Assembly (NCBI GenBank): GCA_013397115.1 | Contig: VWZW01001321.1 | Location: 124,001 to 188,000 of the forward strand | Source: Edolisoma coerulescens | Taxonomy: Eukaryota; Chordata; Aves; Passeriformes; Campephagidae | Direction of reading: 5' to 3' | Length of the DNA: 64,000 nt | Part shown: positions 23,623 to 35,351 of the stretch, piece by piece | How the letters are laid out: each line of letters opens with the position of its first letter | Numbering within the stretch: the stretch's first letter is position 1 | Made by a program: the position numbers and the translations under genes | The notes under the pieces: generated by a model | What the model was told of the DNA's origin: nothing | Database searches by the model: none | Seen by the model: the letters and a program-made list of their open reading frames with translations, nothing else

Positions 23623-26600
23623 CTGGAGATCTCTGTTTTTCCGCAGGTTGAAATGAATTGGTGGGATAAAAATGCAGTCTGTTTCTTTGACATGTAAAAG
23701 GGGCAAGAAACGGACAGTGTACATTTTATAGGCAAAAGAGAACTAGGACCACATTTATAGCCAGGACAGTTTCCAAACTGATTTGCCCCACTGCAATTCT
23801 TGTTTTGATATTTTAAAAACCACACACTACTACTACAACTTCTTACCAGAGGTAACATATCCTCCCCTGATCACCCTGGGCCTGGGGGCTGCTCTGGTGA
23901 GCTGAGGAAAGCCCAGAAAGACTGAAGGGGAGCATGTAGGCACAAGGCTAGACAGCCTTCAGCTGAAGACCTGCCATAACCTTTGCAAGGACAAAATCCC
24001 CTCATGCCTACCTTGCAGGGACCCCTGCTCCCCACCTTGGGGAGGGGTCGGTTCTTGTCTTGCTGATGTCCAGGGGAGCAAAGAAGCTGGGGTGCTCTGC
24101 TCTAAGGCAGACTGGGCTGACAGGTAATGTTACCCACCACAAAATACTAGAAGAGAACAATTAGTGCTATTGAGTTAATGAGTAGCAATGATAACAGAGG
24201 TAATGTTGCCAGTTGGATGCCCTCCTTTAAGCAGCCAGATTGCAGTTAACCAGAGGCAAAACACATTCCCAGCTGCCAGGTGAGAAGCAGAGGAAAAATA
24301 TTTTTTGAATACACACAACAGGCATCTAAGGGTGATCCACAGTCTTCTGGAAACTTGTTGCTGAAATTACTCAGCTGGCTAGCTTTTGATGGTGCTTGCT
24401 GCATATTAAGGCATTTGATGCACCCAAAAGCACTAAAAGGAAAGAAAACCATAACAATGTGCCAAGTATTAATCTGACTCTTCATTTCTGAGCAAGATAA
24501 ACACTGGCTCCACTCAAACTGCCTCATGATCTGTTTTGCCATTGGAAAAGGCAAGCTCTACTTCAGTTAAATTTGCCTGAGTGCTTTAACTAATCAAGTC
24601 TTACACATAAACATTTGAATAAGTCAGAAGAAAGAATGACAACAAAACAGCATGGTGCAGACCAGGAGAAATATCTGTGAAGTACAAATAATATACGAAA
24701 GAAAACAGCATATTCTGTGCTGGGGTGGAATTGCCATTTTCCCCAGTTGGTCTGGGATGCAGCCCACCCAGTCAAGCCTTGTGCTGAGCAGTGAAGGTGG
24801 TGGCATTGCCTAATCAAAGGATACTAAGAACCAGATTAAGTTTTCCCCCCTAAGCAGAGCTAGAAGAATACACTGCCTGAAACTGACTTTCGAGTAGGTC
24901 CACATAAAGGGCAACAGCACCTTGCCTGTTGCCTGTACAAGAAAAGCAATCACTAAAACAAACACCTTTGTCCACATACTTGAGAAAGAGAGGAAGAACC
25001 GAGGACGAGATAGAGGAGATGAAGTAGGAGAAAAGAGACTGCGCATGTGACCTGGGACCCAGCAGGGAAGGACACACACAGTCAGCTGTACCTCAGGACC
25101 TTGGTGGCACCAAGCCCTGTGACTGGCTCACCTGCTGCTCCCATGGGACCACACAGCTGTGCTTCTGCTACATGTTCACTTCTGGCAACAGGAGTCCATG
25201 TTCACTTCTGGGAGCATCACAAGCTATGCCGCTAAGAATAAAACTACTTTTTGTTCATCCCTTTATTATGTGCGCAGCAACATTCAAGTCCCATTTCCAT
25301 CTAAACTTATATGTCTCTAAAACAAAGATGTTTCATGTTGTTCCCCACCCCTCCTCCTCTCTGTTCCTCTGCAGTCTGATTGAGCAGCCCCACAGCAGGA
25401 GGACCATGGTTCCCAGTGATCAGGAACCAGGCCAATTCGAGAAACAGGCAGAAACCTTCAAGCCCAAGGATGGTCATCAGCTGTACATTGGGTACAGCCG
25501 CAGCCACTTTTGCACTCATACCTGAACCCAAGAGCTGGCTTTTGGAAAAGAAAGCAGAAGCTATTGGTGCACTACAGACCTCCCCAGGCTGGGCCTAGAA
25601 GCAGCATGGTCACAGTAGCAGATATCCAACTCCTTACGGCAGCAAAATGCAAGAGAGAAGCCTGTCAGAACACTCTGAGGCCAGGATTGCTCCTCTACTC
25701 CTCGTTACCCCTCCAGCACTTCTGCACCATGGGGGTGGACCAGCAGCCCACCCAGGCTTCTGTCTCAAGCTGCACAAAAACATCCTGGGAACTGCACTAT
25801 AAGCCAGTCTGTGGAAAACAAGAGCTGAAGACTCACTACCCCACCGACTAAATATTGTACCTCTGAGCACCGTAACTACATCATTTAATCCTGCTCTAGG
25901 ATCTTATGAAGTAAGGAGAAAGATAGACGCATCCTGCAACAGTTAAAGCTATCGCTTTCCTCACTATTTCACAGAAGTAAACTGTAAAGCCACATCATCT
26001 ATTCAGACTCATGATGTCCTTGTCAGCTTCCAAACAATTCAGAAGAAACATCCAGTTCCCACATGCCTGCTCAAATATGCCGCCGCAGCAGGCAGCAGAG
26101 GCTGCCTCGTACACAGCCACTTCTGGACAGGCAAATGAGAAAATAGCAGTGTCCTACAACAACCACCCACATTTTGGGTTTAGATTAAGTTCACTTTAAA
26201 GGACTTAGATTCGAGAAATCATAGTTACAAAAGTGGAAAACACAAATGAAATAATAATGACTTGCTAAAAATCCTGCCTGTGAGGGAAGCAGCTCCTGCC
26301 TTCATATACAAGATTCTATACCACAGTTTTGCATCTCTGATTACATTAACCTTCTCCAACATCAAAATGAAAAGAATATTACTTAATCTGTCTGGGAGGG
26401 GTCGTTAAGACAGTTTGATTAATAAGCAGGTCTGACAAGTCCAGCCAGATAACTGGACAAGACCATCTCTTGTAAATACAACAGGTAAGCCCTTCTCTGT
26501 GACAGCATTAGTTCAACAGACATAACATATTCTGCAAATCAAATATAACTCATAATTCACACTGTGTTCACATTCATACTGTAATTCATCTTAAATATCT

Positions 26601-29600
26601 CTAACTACCATGGTTCATGCAGTCTATCAAGAGGCATCTCAGCAGAAGTGTGATTCACAGCTTCACAGGAATGTTGGGGGGAAGGTTTTTGCTATCACTG
26701 TGAATGTTGAGAATTGTATTGCTACTGAGAATAACTTGAAGGAAGGCAGTGCATAGTAATACTAGATGAGTTTTCTGCATCTAAAAAAGGGAGAGATTTC
26801 CTCTTCTGAGTCTACCACAAATGTATGAACCTTCTGGATCAGTTCTAATCATCAGGTTCTTGACACTGTGTGCAGACTTATGTTTGCTGCTAACACATCG
26901 ACAAGCTGCTGTGGTCTATAAAAACAACCCACTGGAAGATGACACCATGTTAATTTTCAAACTTCTTAAAGAAAAAAAAAAAATCTCTGTTAACCAAAAG
27001 CTTTGATTAAACTCTACTGGTTAAGCCCTATAGCAAGTACAGAGTGATAGATCACAAAGCAAAAACATCTTAAGAAAATTAAAGCTTAAAAAAACCCCCA
27101 AACCCACTACATCTTAGCACCATTTCTGTGCTGTCCCTGTGTCAGACAAATGCTTTGCAGCCCTTCACACACCAGAACAATGACTCCCCAAGTGACGGAA
27201 ATGGCATTATCCAAGAATTTCAGCAACATTAGTAGTGCAGCGTTTCCTGAAACTGCTACAAGCCATAAACAGCCATGGAGAAGTCAGCCTGAGATGCCAT
27301 TTTGACTCCATCTGTGCAGCAAATAAATGGTGCATGAGAGCCAGTATTCTCTTCTACTCAGAGACAGCAGCTCTGCCACACAACCCAAACCTTGCCAAAG
27401 CACTGCCTGGACACCCACTGGATGGCTCTTCTGCACTGGGCACCTCCAGCAACAGGCAGGGAGAGGGTGGGATTCATATTCCATGATCAGAGCTAACTTG
27501 GTAAATTAACCAGTATTCCAAGTTCCTGCTGCAGTTAGTGGAATGACCCAGGCATTTCAGAGACTAATTCATCCCCTTTTAAACAAGTGTCAGAGACAGC
27601 AGGGTGCTCATATTAACTGTTCTCTTCTTCCAGTCAGAATATGCGCATGACTCCTCTCTTGCCATGAAAATATGAGATGCAATCTATTCTGCATGATTGT
27701 TTCAGGTTTGTTTTGTTTTGTATCCAAATAACATACCCATTGACATTTTCAACTGCTGCTTTTCCTGAGAATAAGCCTTTCCTCTCTAGTGACAAGCTGC
27801 ACATCTTGCAGTAATTGAAAAAAGGACAGCACCAGATAAGTACATCCTGTCTGCCTTGAAATAAGTATGCTACTTCCTTTTCCAAGAAGATAAGAAACAT
27901 CTGCATACAGGCATTACTACACAAAAGCTACCTCTCTGTAAGGAAAAGCCTAACTGAAAATTCAAATCATTTCTATACCTCATGGACATAACCTTGTGTA
28001 GCAATTCAGGTAGGTATGTTACAACCTGAGCAAGGAGGGGGTGCCATCGAGCTGTCCAAATTACATACAAGAGCTGTTTTTCATTCAGAGAGACAAATCT
28101 CACCTTTTTCTCTCACCAAGTAATTATAAAACTTAAACTATACCGTATATTGACTTCTTTCCTATGTTTCCCGTATTCTTCTTCTAGCTATTCTTTTCCA
28201 TCACCTCTCCTCTTCCTATCTTCTATTATTCTCGCATCGACATCACAAATTTTATCTGCTATACAACTATTCTTCATCCCCATTCTCCCTCCTGCAGATG
28301 TGTCTCTTCTTTAACACAAAGCTGCTTCCTCTGGTTCGTGCAAGCCACCCCACTCCACTCCTCAGCTCCCTGTTCCTGCTCTGACTGCAGCCCAATAATG
28401 AGTCCTCAAAACCCATCCAGTTATCCATGGAAGGCAGGTCAGGTCATGCCCCACTTGGTTCACCTGCAGTAGCTTTCTGCTGCAGGCACTGTTTTGAAGC
28501 TGGATGCTCAGGAACACGAGCTGCAAGTGGAGTTACATCCTGCCAAAGGGGAGCTGCTCTGTCACACATCCCCAGCCATCACACCTGCCTAGCTCTCCCC
28601 ACTCCCTTATCTCACTGCATCACTCTCACACTTTGAGTGATATGCCTCAGGAGATGGATAACATTGTCTGCTACAGCTGCCTGCTACCAAACGCTCGGGC
28701 AAGGAGAGCTGAGCATGTCCTGGGTCCGTGCCTGCAAGACAGACAGATGGTCATTCTGTCACCCTGCAGGTTTATGTGGGCTTTCTCCCACTCACATCCT
28801 TGGACTTCCAAGTTCCTCTGCCCACCCTGACTAGCAGAGCATCGACTTCTGTTTATTCCACCTGTGCTGTGGCATCAAAACTAGCTTGGAGCAGTCTTAG
28901 AACAGCTAGGTTTTCTTCCACTGTAACAGTTTATTAAAGAAAACAAAATGCAGCAGTGAATAAAAACTAGTTATTACAGAGCTATTCACTGATGGTCTGA
29001 AATCAGACAATAAATCAGTATAAGTTTTCCCCTGCAACATAAAGTTACTTGTAGCTAGCTGCCTCCCCACTTCAGAATCTCCTAGGCTAAATGCACTCGT
29101 GACACCCAAGCTGATGGGCGTTTGTCACCCTGAAAATAGAGAGGACAAGTACAAACATGTCCTAACCACCAGCTGAGAGGAGCAGAAGAACTCTAGAGGT
29201 CATGCAAACCATCATGCAACCGTGTCATACAAGATAACAGAGCAAGATGCTGCCTGCCTGGCCTTGCCTGCACCCCTTGCACCAGACCCTTCCGCAACCA
29301 TTTCAAAGACTTTAACTTGGGAGAAGGCCACAGCCAAGTCCTTTTCTAAGGACATTAAGAGTAGTTCACTCAGAAGACAACTCTTCATGTATTTGGGCAC
29401 CCCATCTTCCAGGGAGGGTTATCTTCCCACCAGCCCAGCCCCTGCAACAGGCGCTCCAGCAGATGCCAGCACCAGAGGGGCAAACCTGGGAGGGAACCCT
29501 TTTCCTGCAGATGCTCCGATGGCTCTTGGCTGCTATCTGGCGAGCCAGGCAGGCCCTGGCACTGGCTGCAGCTCCAACAGGAACCCCACCCGGGACCACT

Positions 29601-32142
29601 GCTGCTCCCTGACACAGCTGATACTGCATAGCTTGTCTCCAAGTGCTCCATTATCTTAACCAGAAACATCTGAATGCATTTTCATGTGGAAACTCTACAG
29701 CAGCACAACATCCAAAAGCCAAACTGTCCTCCTCAGAAGTGCAAGGCGGGAGATTTAATTTGTAGAAGTCGAGTACAGAAATGTAAGCCACATCATCCAA
29801 TTAAACAGGTAATGTACTACAACTTTTTGTAACTTTATTCATTAACCATCTTCCTTTCTTTACCCAGCAATATCCCCACTGTGTATTTACACCTTAAGTT
29901 GCTGATTTTAGGTGATAAGCTCCTCTGAACATGTGATACATTCTTGATCTTTACCAGAAAAACAACAGCTCCACCCTGTACTTTTCATCTTGGTGCAAAT
30001 GTGAAGCAAAACAAAGTCCACATTTTTCTGTTTGGCTGGAAAGCATGTCTTACAAATAGTCACAGAATAAAACAGAATGATGACAGCAGGTATGGAAAAA
30101 AATAACGAGCTTTGAGAGTGGCTCAAACAATCTCCTTAAATAAGCAGCAATTAATTTACATTTCTTCTCCTCGTGCAAATCATCACTTTTGCGTTCTTAG
30201 TTTTATTTTTTCCTTTGAGTGTATTTTTTTTTTCAGGTACACGTGAGGAATGTAGGAATGGCACTACAACTAAAAAGATATAGCCACTAAACAGTTTGAG
30301 TCAGCAATTTTTAAACAAAGCTAAAATAATCTTTTATTTGTTAAAATGTTCAAATACAGTAATTCTTTCATCAATATTGTTGGAACTTCTACAGAACTAC
30401 TTTTTTCAGTTATTTAAAAAGACGACATAGACAGTTTGAAGAAATAAAAAAGGAAGGACGAACCTCTTTGGAAAAAGAACAAAAATAGAATGCACAATAT
30501 TCTTTCAGTATATAAAAGGCTTGTATAAAGAGATTTTGGATCAGCTCTTGGCCAGCCTCATCAAGAAGACATGAGAAATAAATCAGCTTGATTTTTAGTA
30601 AGGAAACTTTTGTAAAGATGTCAAGGAAAGCTTTCTAAGTATAAGGACAGCTAAGGCCAAGCTACTTTAGGAAGGTTACACATACAGACAAATTAGCAAA
30701 AAACAGCAATGTGGGAAGAAAATGACCTTATTATCCCTTACAATGGTGCTAAAAGCCTCCAGTAACCGACTGTGCCAAAATGAAACAAAAAATGATTGTT
30801 GCAAGTGTCAGCAGGTTGGATTAATTTTTACATGAAATAGGAAAAACCAATATTTTCCATATAAATAATGCACAGTTTAAAACTAATGGCTTTGGAACTT
30901 TTTAATATTGTATTTGCTTTAAAATAGCCTTCTCAGATTTAGACTACATTTTAGGAAATTCACAGTATAAATTTTCCATACGCTCCTTGCAGAAACGTTT
31001 GGAATGAACATCCACTCTCTGACAGTACAGTTGTGCATTTATATATGAACTGATCTTCATGACAAAGACAGTTTTCTTAGGACATTTTGTTACTTCTTGC
31101 CAAAAACTAAGCTACCACTTCACAGTGTAACACTCACTCTTTTCTTTCCACAGTCTAGACAGAAGCAGTGACTCTGTAACTAAGGTTCCCAAATCCTTTC
31201 AGTTATAAAACCTCTGTATTAAAATTTCACAACATTTTAACTAATGAAATGGTTCTGACCAGGACTGTTAATAACCCCAACTGTTTGTTGCAGGAGGCAA
31301 CACTCAGCAATACAATCAGATTGGCATCTCTGTCCCAGGAGGGCAAATCTCCCCTCCAAGTTGCCAAGGTCAGGGGGAGAAAGAAAAAAAAAAAAGCAGT
31401 GGATGAGTGCTGACCCAGATCCCTTTGATGGTGGTAAAATCCCCACAGTGTTCAGTGATGCCAAGACTTTGTCTAGGGAAATTATTACAGTTTTCTGCTA
31501 CGGTAACTAGTTAAAAAAATCAGGCTGTTTACTGCAGAATGCCACCTGCTACTGCCTGGCAAAGTACATCCAAACAATCACACAGGGCCCGTTATCATAA
31601 CAAATGGGAGTTTTCATATACAAACCCAGAAGCGATGTACTGAAGTGGTATCCTTATCCCCAGGCAAAAGCAGGGGGAAAGACAAGGAGAAGAGGGATGG
31701 GTGCATGGACAAGAGAGCTTCTCCAGGTAGAATGATGGCCAAGGGGTGGGTGGGGCTCAGCTCCCCCAAGCACTATTGCTGCATCTTCTCCTACAAGCTG
31801 CATAATAAATTCAGCAGGAAAGGATTTCATGTGGTGCATTGTCTGTCAAAACACACGCAGAAAAGCAGAAGCTGGTAAAGTAACATATATTGCTTATTTC
31901 ATCACATTCTGCTCATGAACTTGGAAGGGGACACAGTGGGCCAGGCTCACTGGTCCCATTAGGAGAACCAGCCTCCAGTACTGACCAACAGCAGCAGAAG
32001 CAAAACAATATTTGGGGGGAATTGCAGAAGTACAGCAGTCATGAAGCGGTCTATCAAGGACTGAAGTTTTCTGGTTTTTTTTTTTAACAAAAATATGGGA
32101 ACTAATGTTTCTTTAGAAGGAAAATAAATTGGTCACGCAATT
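23623..32142. other. Non-coding, no recognisable gene
   Basis: I see no convincing exon. A pyrimidine-rich stretch at about 28150-28297 ends in a splice-acceptor-like 'cctgcag', but no paired donor or coding exon follows. There is an A7C5 junction at 27088-27099 and a 15-base direct repeat near 25171 and 25197. Overlapping frames at 29222-29669 on both strands are GC-driven. The stretch at about 25870-25985 vaguely resembles an old L2-like tail and is too diverged to call. Confidence 0.6.
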
Positions 32143-32205
32143 TGTGTTATTCAGGAAATCAAACTAGATGATCACAGGGATCCCTTCTGGCCTCACAATA
32201 TATTA
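32143..32205 (+). mobile_element. Old CR1 3' tail fragment
   Basis: The run 'gtgttattcagg', then 'aactagatgatcaca', then 'tcccttctggcct' follows the 3' end of the older amniote CR1 lineages well known from turtles and crocodilians. Only about 60 bases remain, and the terminal short repeats have decayed into AT-rich sequence. It is from a different and older subfamily than the copies at 33390 and 59490. Confidence 0.65.
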
Positions 32206-33389
32206 ATTTTATAATATTGTCATTCTCTCTGTTTTTCCCCATGAAGTCCAAGGAACTTAGGAAACCCACTCTTCATCTCCTGGATTTTACTATACATCTT
32301 TCTTTACTGATTCTGCAAAAGCCTTGGAAATCAAATATCTTTTCATTTCCAACTTCTGGGAGTAATCAAAACTTTGTTCAACACTATGGCTTTTATTCCA
32401 ACACACATAAATAGCTTCTTGACTTGCACAAAACCTGAAACCACTTTAATCAATCAGCTATATATAGTCTGGATAAATACTGAGTCTGAGATACTGGGTA
32501 TACAGCCAATCCCATGCTATTTGCTAATACTTTGATCTAATTTCACATTATTTTAAGAAGAAATAAAAAATATTCTGGTGAGGACAAAGGCAACAGTAAA
32601 GAAATTAGAGCATGTAAAAGCTAGAGAATATGTACATTAGCTAAAAATTCAACTTGCTCCAAAAGCATTTCAAAAGACAGAAATACATATAGAATTATCA
32701 CAAAATAAGACACAATTGTCCATAAATTTGTTATTTTGTTACTCCCACAGGAATTCACTCTTGATTTACCAGAAACCTACCACTATATAAAGTATATTTA
32801 ATAGCATTAGTAGACAGCACTACAGTCTCACTGCGTGGGTAACACACTGCTCCATTTTCTATGGAAGCATTATGGCACAGGTGATTTATGTTTGTGGAAC
32901 AGAAAGGGCTATTCTGTAGAATATCACAGGAAATGACACACGGGAAATAAACCAACACAGACATCTTAGAATCATTTCCTAAGCTCTAGCACAGCAATCT
33001 GCTGAGCTCCTGAAACAACCCAGATGCTGCTGACGCAAGGAATGAACAAGCACCAAAAAGGCTTCCCTCTTCCCAGGCTTCTGGGTCCCAAGAGGAGAAA
33101 AGGATGAACGAGGCAACAAGGTATGGAATAGTTGGTTATTTGCGACCTGGAAATATGCTTTATTGGGTACTAGCTGCTCAGTCCTATCATGGTTCATCTA
33201 CGGTGGGTATGGACAGATGGGGGAGACCTGCAATGGCTGTGAAAACAAGAAAACTGAAGATTAATATGTGGTGAAGGCTCAAGTAATGGCTGGGGAAAAG
33301 AAGGTCATATGGAAGCAAAGTCGCAGTAAGCCTCATGCCAAAGCTTTCTCCTCTTCCTCCCTCAGGATAGGGGGCTTATAAGGAAAATG
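32206..33389. other. Non-coding, no recognisable feature
   Basis: AT-rich sequence without a gene-like or repeat-family signal. It lies between two CR1 fragments of different age. Confidence 0.6.
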
Positions 33390-33696
33390 AAAATAGACTT
33401 TTTAGCAGGTCCTGCAGTGACAGGACAAGGAGTAGTAGTTTTAACCTAAAGAACAGCAGATTCAGACTAGATATAAGGAAGAAATTTCCCATGATGAGGG
33501 TGGTGAAACACTGGATTGCCCAGAGAGGTGGTAGATGCCCCATCCCTGGCAACATTCAAGGCCAGGCTTGGACGGAGCTCTGAGCAACTTGATCTAGTTG
33601 AGGATGTCCCTGCTCATTGCAGGGGTTGGACTTTTAAGGGTGATCTTTAAAGACCTCTTCCAACCCAAACATTTCCATCATTCTGTGATTCTATGA
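33390..33696 (+). mobile_element. CR1 LINE 3' end (plus strand)
   Basis: A 5'-truncated CR1 retaining the last part of the coding region and the 3' UTR. It shows the 'actagatataaggaagaaattt' type block near 33466-33488, the 'tggattgcccagagaggtgg' block near 33511-33530, the 'gagcaacttgatctagttga' block near 33582-33601, 'cctcttccaacccaaac' near 33654-33670, and the terminal 'ttctgtgattctatga' repeat ending at 33696. Small deletions break the frame. This 5'-truncated form is the usual product of target-primed reverse transcription of CR1. Confidence 0.93.
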
Positions 33697-35300
33697 ACCA
33701 ACCCTAGCACAATTCACATAACATCCTGTTAGCATGTGTTATTCTGCTAAGGCTCAGAAGCATCTGTTCCCTTCCCACAAGCTCCAACTGTGTCAGGTAA
33801 TGGATAGAGTAAAAATTCAGTTCCTGTGCTCAAGAGCACTTATTAATTCAGGTTACAGCAAGATATCAACAGATGCAAAGAAATAATTGTGTTTCAGTCA
33901 GGTTTGCCAATGTGCAACAGAAGACCACATCCTGGAAACCAGATGAACTCAATAACATTTTAACATGAATTTTATTAAGGAATGCTAGGACATATCTCAT
34001 GAGGGTTTAACTGAATGCACAGTATAGAAAACTGCTTTTCATCCAAGTAAGTTTTACCAGTTAAAAATCTACAAAAAATGAAGAAATAGCTCAGCATACT
34101 ATTTCATTATTATTTAATATTCTACTATTTCCACCCACTTTTAATGATACAGCCTTTTTAATGGAAAATAATATAGACTAAAGTCACATATGCAGATCTC
34201 TACACAGTATATTAAAAAATATATCTGATATTGGTGTCATAGGCTAAGAATCTATGAGGCATCCCTAGACTATTATTTTCTATGGAAAAGAAAAAAGGAA
34301 GATTCGTCATGTATTTGAATACACAGGAGTCTACGCAAGCAGATTACACCGACTTTAAATGTAATTATTTCTTGTAATTCTTTTTCTTATCCACTAGAGG
34401 AATTAGCAGGGCTGGTTCAAGACTGCAATCAGGGGAACATCTATATCATTCCACAACACTTTTTGTTTTTTTAGACAGATGTTTTCCTCAAAAGTTTTCA
34501 TGTCCAGTTTTACCATTAAGTACAGTGAAGTCACACAGCTGGTGAAATACCTAAAGCATGTCAGCTAAGCAGAAAATAAATAATACTCAGTTTATGACTG
34601 TATAACTTAAAAGTCAAGATAGTGTTAATTTTTGTCTTAAGTTAAAGTTAGTCTGCCAGTAAAAACACCCTTTCCTGTAGACCAAAAAAAAAAAAAAAGA
34701 AAAAAGGAAGTTTTGAGAAAAATCAGTACAAAACTTGCCGTAACTACATGATACTTCCCACTGCAAAAATAAATACGATTTTCTTCAGGTAACTGAAGAA
34801 AGATACCTAATACTTACACTCTTGCCTACAAATCAAGGAATTGTAAAATACAAAGATGCTGTATTAATGCTCAAACCACCTCAAAACACTGTAAGTGAAA
34901 TCTTAGTCCCATTAAAGCTGATGTCTAACTTCCTGCTAACATCAACAGCAACAGAATTTCATCTATTGTGCCAACTGAGAAAGGAGAAAAGGCTTTGAGA
35001 TGGAAAACTAAAACAAAAAATAATATTGCTTCAATCACTACTGCTGATGTCTTCAACCATGCAATTTCTGCCCTTCCCCCTGCTATGCCAACAAGCTGAA
35101 GGTTCAATGCTTGGGTAGTTGATTTATCACTCCCTGTGACACAGTTTTGGACATTGCCCTTCCCACTGTTTCATGCCCAGCAAAACACAACACAGCAGCT
35201 CTTGCACCAGTTGCATTTTAATAGCGCAGGAACAGATCCACAACATCAAAACTCAGTTTCGCAGCGATTCAGCCAAGACTACTGCCCTTCCTAAAACTGG
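33697..35300. other. Non-coding; poly-A run
   Basis: There is an A15 run at 34684-34698. No gene-like or repeat-family signal is seen otherwise. Confidence 0.65.
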
Positions 35301-35351
35301 CGTGGGTTTGGTGGCTTTTTGGTTGGTTAGTTGTTTTTTGGGGTTTTTTTA
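35301..35351 (+). repeat. G/T low-complexity tract with T6G4T7 core
   Basis: Fifty bases of nearly pure G and T, with the core T6G4T7 at 35334-35350. The same T6G4T6 arrangement occurs alone at 44016-44031. Confidence 0.85.

Noticed and set aside
23334..23858. A 174-codon minus-strand frame with a Phe/Ser/Leu repeat, and Lys/Glu-rich plus-strand frames
   Set aside because: All are translations of the (AAAAG)n microsatellite, whose period has no stop codon in these frames. They are not genes.
29222..29669. A 145-codon frame with small-residue-rich sequence, plus two minus-strand frames
   Set aside because: Same reason: overlapping frames in a GC-rich stretch with no known family or splice signals.
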